Source: JAGVPT01 sp964439265
GTDB lineage: Bacteria > Bacteroidota > Ignavibacteria > UBA10030 > UBA8401
NCBI GenBank assembly: GCA_964439265.1
Contig: CAYTOA010000011.1
Location: 1-64,000, forward strand
Direction of reading: 5' to 3'
DNA length: 64,000 nt
The notes beneath the pieces were generated by a model. The model saw only the letters and a list, made by a program, of their open reading frames with translations, did not search any database and had not been told where the DNA came from. Both the position numbers and the translations under genes were made by a program. Within the stretch, counting starts at the first letter, position 1, and each line of letters begins with the position of its first letter. Of the stretch, positions 1 through 8,636 are shown in pieces.

Positions 1-179
1 TGAAGACATACAATAGAACTATCATATTCGATCTGAATATTATATTCCGTAGCTTTCTTCACAAGCAACTCTGCTTGAGCGGTATCACTTTGACCAGATT
101 GGGAATAACAATATTGCACCGACATTCCCAATCCCAGAAGCAATGCTCCTAAAGAACGCAATGTAATATCGATCCTCAT
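1..179 (-). CDS. Secreted protein, N-terminal fragment (cut by window edge)
   Basis: The minus strand reads open from an ATG at 179 to the left edge without a stop (59 codons). The first 25 or so residues form a signal peptide: MRIDITLRSL, then a Leu/Gly-rich hydrophobic core, then a CYSQ-like end that may be the cleavage site. The mature part begins SGQSDTAQAELL and looks soluble and acidic. No family can be named from so little. The open frame, the clear signal peptide and an initiation codon next to a long gene-poor stretch make a real gene likely. The rest lies outside the window. Confidence 0.6.
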   Translation of the reverse strand, partial: MRIDITLRSLGALLLGLGMSVQYCYSQSGQSDTAQAELLVKKATEYNIQIEYDSSIVCL

Positions 180-1322
180 CTTGTTTGCCCTGCGGTAATG
201 ATACTGGGAATGCTAATTCGATTGGCGCCGAACGAGGCGGCTTTTATGAGTAGTTTCGAGGGACTATGTTGAAAGCAGAAACCCACGGGAAGTTGCAGGA
301 TTCAATATATGATGTAGGCTCACCTGAATTAAATCAAGTGTACGCAACTGAAAGGATAGAATCAAAAGATATGATTCGTTTGGAGGTCTGAATGAAATGA
401 TCTCTCCGAATATGGAGAAGTTAATCATTGCCAAACAGGGAGAGTATGCTCAATTATTAAATGTAGTGCTTCAATATCCGTTTTGTCAGGTCAAGTGCGA
501 CACCTAGATTCAAGATTGAAGTGAATCAAGATTATATGGTGATTTCCTCATCATTTCGATCTTCATCACCCAATCAAATTGTGCAAGCCGTAGCCGCTCT
601 CCCCCAGTGGCCGCCGACTTGCACAATTCTTTCGACACAGTAGCTTCTCATCTGGCCCCGAGCGCCTCTATCTCCCATGAGAAACACACTGTTCGTTGAT
701 TGGGTTATCTTATATGCATATATATATCCAAGAGCATGGCATTCTGGAGATTATTTTTCAAAAATATTTCGATTTTTCTTTTAGCCAGACGCATGAATTA
801 TCTCGAGACTCAATCAAGCAGGGCTATTATAAGGATACATACCTTGATCCTGTGCAGATTCTCGTTTTCTCAGGTTCTCCAGAACGTTCTTTATGGACCG
901 GAGACATGTGCCGCGCAAAGCAGCAAATCATGCGAGAGATTTTCACGGATCGTGATTTGAAGAAACACGTGCAGAACCAATCTGCAATTCAAGAAATGAG
1001 ATTTATGTCTTGTGTTAAAGGAGAATATTGTCTCTCATCAAAATCTCCGTTTTACAATAGACCATCCACCCCAACGCACATTTCCTCCTCTTCACATTCC
1101 TAAATTTTGTTTCTTGGCATTGACAAGAGATCGATTTTTTATTATTTTTGATGCCGTTAATTTTGATAGATGAAAGAAAGCTCGATCGGCGGGAACAAAA
1201 CGGTCGATGCATTCGTCCAAAAATAGATTGATGTAATTAGAATATTCCGATTAATAAAGCCTGAAGTTCATCCCTGTAATAACCACTTCATTTTAATAGA
1301 CATAAAATTCTACAGAAGAACA
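180..1322. other. Gene-poor interval of about 1.1 kb
   Basis: No convincing gene. Two tiny frames follow one another: 266-391 (41 residues) and 397-507 (36 residues, begins MISPNMEKLI, with GGAGG at 382-386). They may be remnants of an eroded gene but match no family I know. A nested hairpin lies at 577-628. A frame from 696 to 1103 has odd composition and is doubtful. AT content rises towards the ABC gene at 1323. A TTGACA at 1120-1125 has only 14 bases before TATTAT, too close for a standard promoter. Confidence 0.5.
577..628. repeat. Nested inverted repeat (hairpin)
   Basis: AATTGTGCAAG at 577-587 and CTTGCACAATT at 618-628 are perfect 11-bp inverted arms. Inside, GCCGCT (593-598) can pair with AGTGGC (606-611) with one G-T pair, giving a stem within a stem around a C-rich loop. 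There is no T-tract on either side, so it does not look like a terminator. It could be a structured RNA, an operator-like palindrome or a decayed mobile-element end. Confidence 0.5.
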
Positions 1323-2270
1323 ATGTCCATTACAGTCCGCAATCTAACAAAGCTGTACGGCGAGGAAAAAGCGATCGACGATATTTCGTTCGACGTGAAA
1401 ACGGGGGAGATTCTCGGTTTCCTCGGACCGAACGGCGCCGGCAAAACGACGACCATGAAGATCATCACCTGTTACATGCCTCCGAGCGCAGGGACGGTGA
1501 CTGTGAACGATTGCGACATTGCCAACATGTCGATGGAAGTGCGCCGCAAGATCGGCTACCTGCCGGAGTTGAATCCGCTCTACCTCGACATGAACGTTCT
1601 GGAATACCTCGAATATTCGGCCCAACTCCATAAGTTAGGCAAGACCCAAATACGGCAGCGGCTGCGGGAGATGGTGGATGTCTGCGGACTGGCCGACGTC
1701 CGCCACAAAGATATCGGCGAACTCTCCAAAGGGTACCGCCAACGCGTCGGTCTTGCGCAGGCGATGATCCACGACCCCGAAGTTCTTATCCTCGATGAAC
1801 CGACGAGCGGCCTCGACCCAAACCAGATCGTCGAGATCAGGAATCTCATCCGCAAACTCGGCAGCGCAAAGACGGTGATCCTCTCTACGCACATCCTTTC
1901 CGAAGTGCAGGCCACGTGCGACCGGGTGATCATCATCAACGACGGCAAGATCGTGGCGGACGGTACTCCCGACCAGCTCCAGCATGAGTTCCGTGGCTCC
2001 GACATTATTTCCCTGGAGCTGAAAGCCGACGTCGAGAACGGTATGACCGACATTTTTCCCAAAGTGAAAGCGCTCGCGTACGTCGAGAACGTTCAGTACC
2101 AAAATCCTTCCCCCGGAATCCATCGTTTGCTCATCACGGCGGCAAAGGGGTCCGATATCCGCGAGGAAATCTTCCGATTGGCGGTGAACGACAAGTGGAT
2201 CTTGCTTGAGATACACAGGGAAGCAACGAGCCTGGAAGAAGTGTTCCACAAACTCACGAGGGTGAACTGA
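1323..2270 (+). CDS. ABC transporter ATPase, GldA-like
   Basis: ATP-binding subunit of an ABC-2 type exporter, 315 residues. Walker A GPNGAGKT is at residues 35-42, the signature LSKGYRQ at 134-140, Walker B LILDEP at 155-160 and the switch His at 190. The last 100 residues are the extra domain usual in GldA/CcmA-like ATPases. The genes downstream (ABC-2 permease, GldG-like protein, DUF4340 protein) are the usual partners of this type in Bacteroidota and relatives. GldA belongs to the gliding set in Flavobacterium, but close relatives are widespread in non-gliding bacteria, so gliding should not be assumed. The substrate is unknown. Confidence 0.9.
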   Translation: MSITVRNLTKLYGEEKAIDDISFDVKTGEILGFLGPNGAGKTTTMKIITCYMPPSAGTVTVNDCDIANMSMEVRRKIGYLPELNPLYLDMNVLEYLEYSAQLHKLGKTQIRQRLREMVDVCGLADVRHKDIGELSKGYRQRVGLAQAMIHDPEVLILDEPTSGLDPNQIVEIRNLIRKLGSAKTVILSTHILSEVQATCDRVIIINDGKIVADGTPDQLQHEFRGSDIISLELKADVENGMTDIFPKVKALAYVENVQYQNPSPGIHRLLITAAKGSDIREEIFRLAVNDKWILLEIHREATSLEEVFHKLTRVN

Positions 2271-2300
2271 TCAGAATCAATTTGTAGAGCGGACTCAGGT

Positions 2301-2413
2301 ATGGGATCGGAAATACACTGCTCCATGATAATCGGTGGAAAGGTCTTTAAGGGGAAGGCGCTCCTCGAGACTAACGAATTGATATTCCGGGGTGAACACC
2401 CGTTGACGATTCC
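2301..2413 (+). CDS. Small PH-like hypothetical protein, 3' end lost in assembly gap
   Basis: An open frame begins with ATG at 2301 and runs into the N run without a stop. The visible 37 residues (MGSEIHCSMI, then GKALLETNELIFRGEH) alternate polar and hydrophobic residues like beta strands. They resemble the N terminus of short bacterial hypothetical proteins with an EIHC...GKALLE...IFRG pattern, possibly PH-like; this is recalled by eye and not checked. It lies between the ABC ATPase and its permease. Sequence after the gap does not continue it, so its stop falls within the unsequenced part. Confidence 0.5.
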
Positions 2414-2513
2414 NNNNNNNNNNNNNNNNNNNNNNNNNNNNNNNNNNNNNNNNNNNNNNNNNNNNNNNNNNNNNNNNNNNNNNNNNNNNNNNNNNNNNNN
2501 NNNNNNNNNNNNN
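2414..2513. other. Assembly gap (100 N)
   Basis: Exactly 100 N, the usual placeholder for a scaffold join of unknown size. Its right edge enters a heptamer tandem array, a likely reason that assembly broke here. The real distance between the ABC ATPase and permease genes, and any gene lost inside, are unknown. Confidence 0.95.
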
Positions 2514-2538
2514 ACAGTAAACAGTAAACGGTAAACAG
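2514..2538. repeat. Heptamer tandem array A1
   Basis: ACAGTAA, ACAGTAA and ACGGTAA followed by ACAG: a 7-bp unit repeated about 3.5 times, directly after the N run. It is the visible end of what may be a longer array hidden in the gap. Confidence 0.85.
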
Positions 2539-2554
2539 AATGCAATGATTCAAG

Positions 2555-2638
2555 TTCAGACCTAAGAACTAGGATCTAGAACTCAAAACCTAAAACTTAA
2601 AACTTACAACCTAAAACCTAACACCTAAACTAACAAAC
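2555..2638. repeat. Heptamer tandem array A2
   Basis: Twelve consecutive degenerate 7-bp units with a consensus close to CTAAAAC (for example CTAAAAC at 2590-2596 and 2611-2617, TTAAAAC at 2597-2603, CTAACAC at 2618-2624). The array ends two bases before the ATG of the ABC permease at 2640, so the usual place of a Shine-Dalgarno sequence is occupied by repeat. Confidence 0.9.
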
Positions 2639-2639
2639 C

Positions 2640-3380
2640 ATGCAATTCGATTTCAAAAAGTTTCTCAGCGAGTATTCGAACGTCGAACCGATATTCCGGA
2701 AGGAATTGCGATCATACTTTAATTCGGCGGTCGCGTACGTCGTCATCGTTGTCTTTCTGGCGATCGTGGGTTGGTTTTTCACGACGAACCTGTTTTTGAT
2801 GAACGTCGCCTCGATGCGCACGATGTTCGAGGTCGTCCCCGCGGTCTTTCTCTTCATCATTCCGGCGATCACAATGCGGCTGCTGTCCGAAGAAAAAAAG
2901 AACGGCACGATCGAACTTCTGACGACTAAGCCTCTTTCAGACTCCGAGATTGTTCTTGGAAAATTTTTTGCCGCATGGGCGCTCGTCGGCATCGCACTCC
3001 TTCCAACGCTCCTCTATTACATTACAATCGCCTCCCTCGGCAGCATCGATAATGGACCCGTTGTGGGAGGATATTTTGGGTTGATGCTTATGGCCGGCGT
3101 GTATGTCGCGATCGGACTTTTCGCGTCGAGTTTGACGGACAATCAGGTGGTAGCCTTTATCCTCGGATTTGTTTTCGTCTTCGCGATCTATATGCTTGAT
3201 AAGATTTTATTCTATGTGCCGGAATGGATGACCACGACGGTCGAATTTCTCGGCATCGACTTTCATCTCTCCAACATCGCGCGCGGGGTGATCGATACGC
3301 GGGACGTCATCTATTTCTTCTCGATGCTCGGATTCACGCTGCTGCTTTCTGTCGGTTCGCTGCAGCGGAGAAAATGGTAA
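2640..3380 (+). CDS. ABC-2 type permease, GldF-like
   Basis: Membrane subunit of the ABC exporter, 246 residues with about six hydrophobic segments. The second half of the first extramembrane stretch carries EEKKNGTIELLTTKPLSDSE, the region typical of ABC-2 permeases of the GldF/NosY kind. It follows the ATPase gene across the assembly gap and precedes the GldG-like gene by 39 bases. The start follows a heptamer array with no Shine-Dalgarno sequence, so initiation may depend on the A-rich unstructured leader. The substrate is not predictable. Confidence 0.88.
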   Translation: MQFDFKKFLSEYSNVEPIFRKELRSYFNSAVAYVVIVVFLAIVGWFFTTNLFLMNVASMRTMFEVVPAVFLFIIPAITMRLLSEEKKNGTIELLTTKPLSDSEIVLGKFFAAWALVGIALLPTLLYYITIASLGSIDNGPVVGGYFGLMLMAGVYVAIGLFASSLTDNQVVAFILGFVFVFAIYMLDKILFYVPEWMTTTVEFLGIDFHLSNIARGVIDTRDVIYFFSMLGFTLLLSVGSLQRRKW

Positions 3381-3419
3381 ACAATTTGAACCTCGTACAC
3401 TGAAACGGTATAGACGATA

Positions 3420-4982
3420 ATGAACACAAAGCGAAATCAGGCATTGGTACGGGCACTCCTGGTGCTCGGCATTCTCATCGCGGTCAACTTCATTTCGATC
3501 CGCCTCTTTGAACGTCTCGACCTTACGAAACAGGGAGTCTACACCCTGTCGGAGGCAAGCAAGAAACTCGTTCGGTCGTTCGATGACCGGGTGACGGTGC
3601 GGGCGTATTTTACGGAAGACCTTCCATCGCCGTACAACAATAATCGCCGAGAGGTCCTCGACATCCTGAACGAGTATAAAGCGTATGCCGGCGGTAATTT
3701 GCAGTTCGAATTTGTGAACCCGGAAGGAGAGAAGGGAGAACAGGAAGCTCAACAGCAGGGGATTCCGCCGGTCGAAGTGCAGGTGGTGAAGGAAGATAAG
3801 CTCGAAGTAAAGCGTGCGTACCTCGGACTGATAATGATGTACGAGGATAAAAAGGAAACGCTTCCGGTCATCCAAAACCTTGGTTCGCTGGAATACGATA
3901 TCAGCAGCGCGCTGAAGCGATTGACAACGCGGCAGAAGAAACGCATCGGTTACACGCTCGGCCACGACGAATCGGATTTGTCGTCAATGAAGCAGGCGTA
4001 CCAAACTCTAACATCGCAGTACGAACTTGTACCCGTCAACTTGCCCGCAGCGGGGAGCATCCCGTCCGACCTTGCTGCACTGCTGGTGATCGGTCCGCAA
4101 AAGAAGTTCAACGACTCTTCGAAATTTCAGATCGACCAGTACGTGATGCACGGCGGCAAGATTGCATTCCTCCTGAACAAGGAAAATGCGAGCCTCCAGT
4201 CGCGGTACGCCCAGCCGTTGGACCTCAATCTCGACGACCAGCTCGCACAGTACGGCTCGCGCATCAATACCGACCTTGTGCGCGACGCGCAATGCGCCAG
4301 CGTCAATGTCGTTCAGCAGGAGGCGGGTTTCACAATGCAGAGTCAGGTACCGTTTCCGTACATGCCTATGGCATCGGCCTTCAACAAAAATAATTTGATC
4401 GTGAAAGACCTACAGAGCGTGATCTTCTATTTTGCAAGCTCGCTCGATACGAGCTTTGCCGCCGCGAAAGGATTAAAGGAACAAGTTCTCGTGACGACAT
4501 CAAAAAGAAGCGGACGTCAAACCGGTTTCCTCATGATCGAACCGATGCACGCCTACACAGCACAGGAGCTTGCGGAATCAAGCATTCCTTTGGCGGCTGT
4601 TGTGGAAGGATCATTCAAGAGTCTCTATGCCGGCAAACAAATGCCGGAAATCGTCGGTTCGGCTTCGCCCTTGTTGTCAAGCCCCGATTCACGCATGATT
4701 GTCGTCGGAGATGGAAATTTCATGAAGGATGATTTTACCAGGAACCCTGGAAACCTGACATTCTTTGTGAATATGGTCGACTACCTTGCTGACGATGCCG
4801 GGTTGATCACGATCAGGTCGAAGAATGTCGCGATGCCTCCTCTGGATCAGATCTCCGACAGCACAAAGAAGACGCTGAAGTACGGCAACCTCATCCTGCC
4901 GCCGATCGCTGTTATTGGGTATGGTCTCGCTCGGTGGCGGAGACGTTTGTCGCGAAAAAAAGCATTGGAAGCTTCACTATAA
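3420..4982 (+). CDS. GldG-like ABC transporter auxiliary protein
   Basis: 520 residues. An N-terminal membrane segment (about residues 10-29) is followed by a long extracytoplasmic domain of the ABC-type uncharacterised transport system (GldG/ABC_transp_aux) family, then a C-terminal membrane helix (LILPPIAVIGYGLA) and a basic tail. In gliding bacteria GldG works with GldF and GldA. Here the gene is in the same order with an ATPase and a permease, which supports a shared envelope export complex. The function is unproven outside gliding bacteria. Confidence 0.85.
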   Translation: MNTKRNQALVRALLVLGILIAVNFISIRLFERLDLTKQGVYTLSEASKKLVRSFDDRVTVRAYFTEDLPSPYNNNRREVLDILNEYKAYAGGNLQFEFVNPEGEKGEQEAQQQGIPPVEVQVVKEDKLEVKRAYLGLIMMYEDKKETLPVIQNLGSLEYDISSALKRLTTRQKKRIGYTLGHDESDLSSMKQAYQTLTSQYELVPVNLPAAGSIPSDLAALLVIGPQKKFNDSSKFQIDQYVMHGGKIAFLLNKENASLQSRYAQPLDLNLDDQLAQYGSRINTDLVRDAQCASVNVVQQEAGFTMQSQVPFPYMPMASAFNKNNLIVKDLQSVIFYFASSLDTSFAAAKGLKEQVLVTTSKRSGRQTGFLMIEPMHAYTAQELAESSIPLAAVVEGSFKSLYAGKQMPEIVGSASPLLSSPDSRMIVVGDGNFMKDDFTRNPGNLTFFVNMVDYLADDAGLITIRSKNVAMPPLDQISDSTKKTLKYGNLILPPIAVIGYGLARWRRRLSRKKALEASL

Positions 4983-4999
4983 CATTTCATTCGATAGGC

Positions 5000-5881
5000 A
5001 TGAAAAAGAATCTCTATATCCTTGTTGGCGTTCTCGCTTTCTTGATTGTGATCGTGTATATCCTGATGAATCGGCCGGGCGAGACGGATATTTCCGGCGC
5101 AAATTCTCAACTCCTCGTCGATGTTGACTCTCTCAATGTCGACAAGATTCAAATTATGTCGCCTGCGAACAAGATCGTGTTGGAAAAAAGAGGAACCGAT
5201 TGGTTCCTGACAGAGCCGGTTGACTATCGTGCCAATCAGGCGAGCGTGACTGCCATGATCCACCAGCTGAAGAGTCTGGCCGTGAAGACAATTATCTCCA
5301 GTAATCCGGAGAAGCGTTCGATCTTCCAGGTAGATTCGACCGGGGCTCTAGTTAAAATATTTCAGGGAGGGCAGGAACATGCCGCGATCGTGGTCGGAAA
5401 ACGCGGACAAAACTACGCCGAAACGTATGTCCGAAAGGAGCAATCCAACGACGTCGCTGTCGTGGACGGTTCGCTGACCGGTGAAGTTACCAGGACGGCG
5501 AAAGATTGGCGCGACAAAACCGTCTTGAATCTCCCGAGGGAAACCGTCAAAACAATTTCATATCAATATCCCGGAGAAAGTTATTCTCTTGTCCTGCATG
5601 ACAGTGTTTGGATGATCGCAGACAACTATGCAAAGGCTGCTGAAGTAACGTCGCTGCTAACGTCGTTGTCACATGTTGATGCCGATGATTTCGTCGATTC
5701 GGTTATTACGCCCTCTCCCAAGATCTCTGCAACGATCTCAGTGGCGGACGTCCAGATCCGGTTTTCAGAAGTCAAAGACAAAGATAAGTATTTAGTACAG
5801 ACTTCAAACTCACCCCAATGGTTCGAGATTCAAGGATGGCATGTAAAGCAGCTTCTGAAACATAAGAAGGATTTGATCTGA
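5000..5881 (+). CDS. DUF4340 domain protein
   Basis: 293 residues from ATG 5000. An upstream in-frame start at 4934 would overlap the GldG-like gene and put 22 polar residues before the membrane anchor, so 5000 is preferred. Residues 4-22 form one membrane helix. The rest is a repeated beta-rich domain (KIQIMSPANKIVLEKRG, then TDWFLTEPVDYRANQ) typical of DUF4340. Such proteins sit at the end of GldG-type ABC operons and are thought to be envelope-facing accessory parts. An intrinsic terminator follows 30 bases after the stop and closes the operon. Confidence 0.85.
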   Translation: MKKNLYILVGVLAFLIVIVYILMNRPGETDISGANSQLLVDVDSLNVDKIQIMSPANKIVLEKRGTDWFLTEPVDYRANQASVTAMIHQLKSLAVKTIISSNPEKRSIFQVDSTGALVKIFQGGQEHAAIVVGKRGQNYAETYVRKEQSNDVAVVDGSLTGEVTRTAKDWRDKTVLNLPRETVKTISYQYPGESYSLVLHDSVWMIADNYAKAAEVTSLLTSLSHVDADDFVDSVITPSPKISATISVADVQIRFSEVKDKDKYLVQTSNSPQWFEIQGWHVKQLLKHKKDLI

Positions 5882-5911
5882 CTACGTTCAATGGCTTTTG
5901 CCTTCTAAGAG

Positions 5912-5946
5912 GCTCTGATTGGGAAGTCCAATCAGAGCTTTTTTTT
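5912..5946 (+). terminator. Rho-independent terminator of the ABC operon
   Basis: GCTCTGATTGG (5912-5922), a five-base loop and CCAATCAGAGC (5928-5938) form a perfect 11-bp stem, followed by eight T. Confidence 0.95.
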
Positions 5947-6150
5947 AGAACTAATAATCCGAAATCTCCCTTTTTTAATAATTGAGAAAATAAGCCGAGA
6001 AAGTTCTGTTACCAGCGAATTAAGGCCGTTTTTTATGGAATGAAGGTTGCGTACTGGTAGAAAACGTGTTACTTGAATGATAAACTGAGTATCCCTCCGG
6101 TTTGATCGCTCAAAGTTAACACCTGTTATTTCTCAAATCGTCTATTTGAA

Positions 6151-6171
6151 AGCATGCCTCCCCGGCATGCT
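6151..6171 (+). promoter_or_regulatory. Palindrome in the leader of the rubrerythrin gene
   Basis: AGCATGCC (6151-6158), five bases, then GGCATGCT (6164-6171): perfect 8-bp arms, 54 bases before the start codon. No T-tract follows. It could be an operator for a dimeric regulator (for example a redox or metal sensor) or an mRNA hairpin. The rest of 5947-6225 shows no gene. Confidence 0.45.
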
Positions 6172-6225
6172 CCTTCCGGCTCGTCAGAGAATTATCGGAA
6201 GCTCTTCACCAATGGAGGGTTCAAA

Positions 6226-6894
6226 ATGAATGTAGACAGATCTTTCCTTCTTAAGAAATTCCAATCCAAATATTCAATTCTTCTCCGGCTCGTCTTGTTG
6301 CTTTGCATTATTTTCGTTTGCATCCCCGGGTGCAAAAAAAATGAGGCGAAAGGACTGAGGCCTGAAATTACGCTTCAGAATTTGAAGACGGCGTATGCGC
6401 GTGAAGCGAGAATAAGCCGTGAATACGGATTATTCTCAATCAACGCCGAGAAGAGCCGATACAGTGCCGTCGCAAATTTATACAGGGCCGCTTCTCGAAC
6501 TGAAGCAATTCATGCGGAAATGGCGGCTGCGCTGCTTCAGGGCAAGGGAGTTGTGGTCCCTCCCATTGTCTCTGATTCCATTGCCGTCGGCACAGTGATG
6601 CAGACGCTTCATCTCGCGATCAGCGATGAATCTCTGGAGACCGAATCGATGTACCCGAATCTGGCACGCACGGCCGACTCGGAAAAATTTCCCGAGGCGG
6701 CAGCGTCATTCCGTCTTGCCCTAGGCGCAGACAAGCGGCACGCTGAACTATTCAAGTCGGCGATCGACAAAAGCGGATATATCGACAAGATCCAATATTA
6801 CGTCTGCGCGGCCTGCGGATATATCGTTACATCGGATACGGCGAAAGAATGTCCGAACTGTCGCGCAAAAAGAGAAAAATTCGAAAAGATCTGA
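6226..6894 (+). CDS. Lipoprotein rubrerythrin
   Basis: 222 residues from ATG 6226, which has GGAGGG six bases upstream; the frame extends back to 6154 but without such a site. An N-terminal hydrophobic stretch (residues 17-35) ends in the lipobox-like IPGC with Cys36, predicting export and lipid anchoring. A four-helix rubrerythrin domain follows with E60, ExxH at E93-H96, and E135/E138/E140 in the third helix. The last expected Glu is Asp169 in DxxH. The C terminus is rubredoxin-like with Cys 194, 197, 209 and 212. Rubrerythrins reduce peroxide in the cytoplasm of anaerobes, so an envelope-anchored form is unusual and may detoxify peroxide outside the inner membrane (inference). Confidence 0.85.
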   Translation: MNVDRSFLLKKFQSKYSILLRLVLLLCIIFVCIPGCKKNEAKGLRPEITLQNLKTAYAREARISREYGLFSINAEKSRYSAVANLYRAASRTEAIHAEMAAALLQGKGVVVPPIVSDSIAVGTVMQTLHLAISDESLETESMYPNLARTADSEKFPEAAASFRLALGADKRHAELFKSAIDKSGYIDKIQYYVCAACGYIVTSDTAKECPNCRAKREKFEKI

Positions 6895-7019
6895 CGTAAT
6901 CGGCAGAAATAAATTCCACAGACAAACATCGCAGGGAGCGGTGTCCCCAGTCGGAATATCGTCCCTGTTTTCCAGGAGAAGAATCGCAATATACCTTCCC
7001 TCACTGAAAGCGCAATTCT

Positions 7020-8141
7020 ATGATCATCATACAACGGAATGATTTCGATGGTCTCATTGACGCTTTGAAAAAGCGCGAGTATACCATCATGGGGCCTCGG
7101 TTACGCGACGGCGCAATCGTCTACGACGAAATTGGCTCGGCTGCAGACTTTCCCGAAGGCTGGACGGATGAACAGGAAAAATCACAGTATCGGTTGAAAG
7201 CGCGTTCCGATAAGGCGCTGTTCGGCTATACGGTCGGACCCCAATCATGGAAGAAGTTTCTTTTCCCTCCTCTTGCCAAAATATTAACTGTTGTGAAGAA
7301 AGGAAAAGCGATGGAGGTCGAGCCGGGAAATGCAAATGCGCCACCGGAACGGTACGCCTTTCTCGGCGTTCGGTCGTGCGAGATAAATGCCGTCGCGATT
7401 CAGGATAAAGTGTTTATGAACAGCAAGTACTCTGACCCTGGATATAGTGCTCGCCGAAATAACCTCTTCATCGTTGCGGTGAATTGCACGCAGAGCGGGG
7501 GGACTTGTTTCTGCAGTTCGATGAATGCCGGTCCCAGAGTCACGGGAGGATACGACATCCTCCTTACAGAGGTTGCCGGGGACAACGTTCATTATTTTGC
7601 GGCGGAAGCGGGGAGCGACAAGGGGAGTGAAGTGTTGAAAGACGTTCCCCACAAGAATGCAGAACCAAGCGAGGTCAACGCTGCGATGGGGTTGGTAGAA
7701 TCTGAAGGGAAGACAATGAAGAGAACGCTTAACACGGAGGGCCTCAATAAGATCCTTGCCGACAATGCTGAAAGCAGTCAATGGGATGACATCGCCCGCC
7801 GGTGCTTGATGTGTTCCAACTGCGCTCTGGTCTGTCCCACGTGTTTTTGCTCGGCGGTTGAAGATGTCACCGACCTTGCAGGAGAACGGGCAGAGCGGTG
7901 GCGGCGTTGGGACGCATGTTTCACGATGGACTTTGCAAAAGTGACAGGGGGAAATTTTCGGCTGTCGCCCAGAGCACGGTATCGTCAATGGATGACGCAT
8001 AAGTTCTCGTCATGGATTGAACAGTTCGGAACGTCCGGATGTGTCGGATGCGGGCGATGCATCACCTGGTGTCCAGTCGGTATAGACGTGACTGAGGAGT
8101 TACAGGCAATGCGTAATGACGGTGATCGAAACGAAATCTAG
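7020..8141 (+). CDS. hydB: Group 3b [NiFe]-hydrogenase iron-sulfur subunit (beta)
   Basis: 373 residues, matching the beta subunit of cytosolic NAD(P)-linked sulfhydrogenases (HydB/HyhB type). The N-terminal two thirds is the family-specific domain with CTQSGGTCFCSS near its middle. The C terminus carries two ferredoxin-like clusters: the first from Cys262 (CLMCSNCALVCPTCFC), the second from Cys341 (CVGCGRCITWCPVGI). It should relay electrons between the small subunit and the flavin subunit. It is the first gene of the operon, and the ATG at 7020 starts the conserved N terminus. Products of the following genes complete the enzyme. Confidence 0.9.
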   Translation: MIIIQRNDFDGLIDALKKREYTIMGPRLRDGAIVYDEIGSAADFPEGWTDEQEKSQYRLKARSDKALFGYTVGPQSWKKFLFPPLAKILTVVKKGKAMEVEPGNANAPPERYAFLGVRSCEINAVAIQDKVFMNSKYSDPGYSARRNNLFIVAVNCTQSGGTCFCSSMNAGPRVTGGYDILLTEVAGDNVHYFAAEAGSDKGSEVLKDVPHKNAEPSEVNAAMGLVESEGKTMKRTLNTEGLNKILADNAESSQWDDIARRCLMCSNCALVCPTCFCSAVEDVTDLAGERAERWRRWDACFTMDFAKVTGGNFRLSPRARYRQWMTHKFSSWIEQFGTSGCVGCGRCITWCPVGIDVTEELQAMRNDGDRNEI

Positions 8142-8160
8142 AATTTTGCAGGAGTCAAAA

Positions 8161-8625
8161 ATGCTGAAAGAGAATCTCAACGAAGTTCTTCGGAAACATC
8201 CTTTTGTCGGAGACCTTGACGAAACGTATCTTCAGATCCTCGTTGGTTGCGCAAAGAACGTTCATTATCAGGAAGGAAGTTACTTGTGCCGTGAGGGAGA
8301 GGCGGCCGACTTGTTCTTTCTGATCCGTACCGGCAGAGTTGCGCTCGAAATACATGCGGGGCACAAAGGGAAGCGGAGAGTGCAGACGATCGGGCCGGGA
8401 GAGGTTCTCGGTTGGTCGTGGCTGATTTCTCCCTACCGCTGGCATTTCGACGGTTGCGCGGTTGCCGAAGTGCGTGCGCTGGCGCTCGATGGAAAATGTC
8501 TCCGCACCAAATGCGACAAGGATCATGATTTCGGCTACGAAATGCTGAAACGGCTTTCTGACGTATTCCAAAGCCGGATGGAAGCGACACGCCTTCAACT
8601 GCTCGATGTCTACGGATCACGCTAA
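8161..8625 (+). CDS. Cyclic nucleotide-binding domain protein in hydrogenase operon
   Basis: 154 residues from ATG 8161, which has AGGAG seven bases upstream; the frame extends to 8116 inside hydB but lacks a ribosome site there. The domain is a Crp-like beta-roll (GSYLCREGEAADLFFLIRTG, then the phosphate-binding-type turn GPGEVLGWSW). No helix-turn-helix follows, only a C-terminal helix, so it is not a Crp-type transcription factor. Standing between hydrogenase genes, it may be a regulatory or assembly partner that senses a nucleotide (inference). The canonical RxxS/T phosphate-binding pair is not obvious. Confidence 0.85.
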   Translation: MLKENLNEVLRKHPFVGDLDETYLQILVGCAKNVHYQEGSYLCREGEAADLFFLIRTGRVALEIHAGHKGKRRVQTIGPGEVLGWSWLISPYRWHFDGCAVAEVRALALDGKCLRTKCDKDHDFGYEMLKRLSDVFQSRMEATRLQLLDVYGSR

Positions 8626-8636
8626 GGAGGTAGCTC

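Noticed and set aside
696..1103. 135-codon open frame in the gene-poor interval
   Set aside because: No ATG start at a ribosome site, odd composition (many Ser/His/Arg), no family likeness; also has a parallel overlapping frame.
1120..1145. TTGACA plus TATTAT as a promoter for the ABC gene
   Set aside because: Spacer of only 14 bases and almost 180 bases from the start codon.
2514..2638. CRISPR array
   Set aside because: Units are 7 bp without spacers; this is a simple tandem array.
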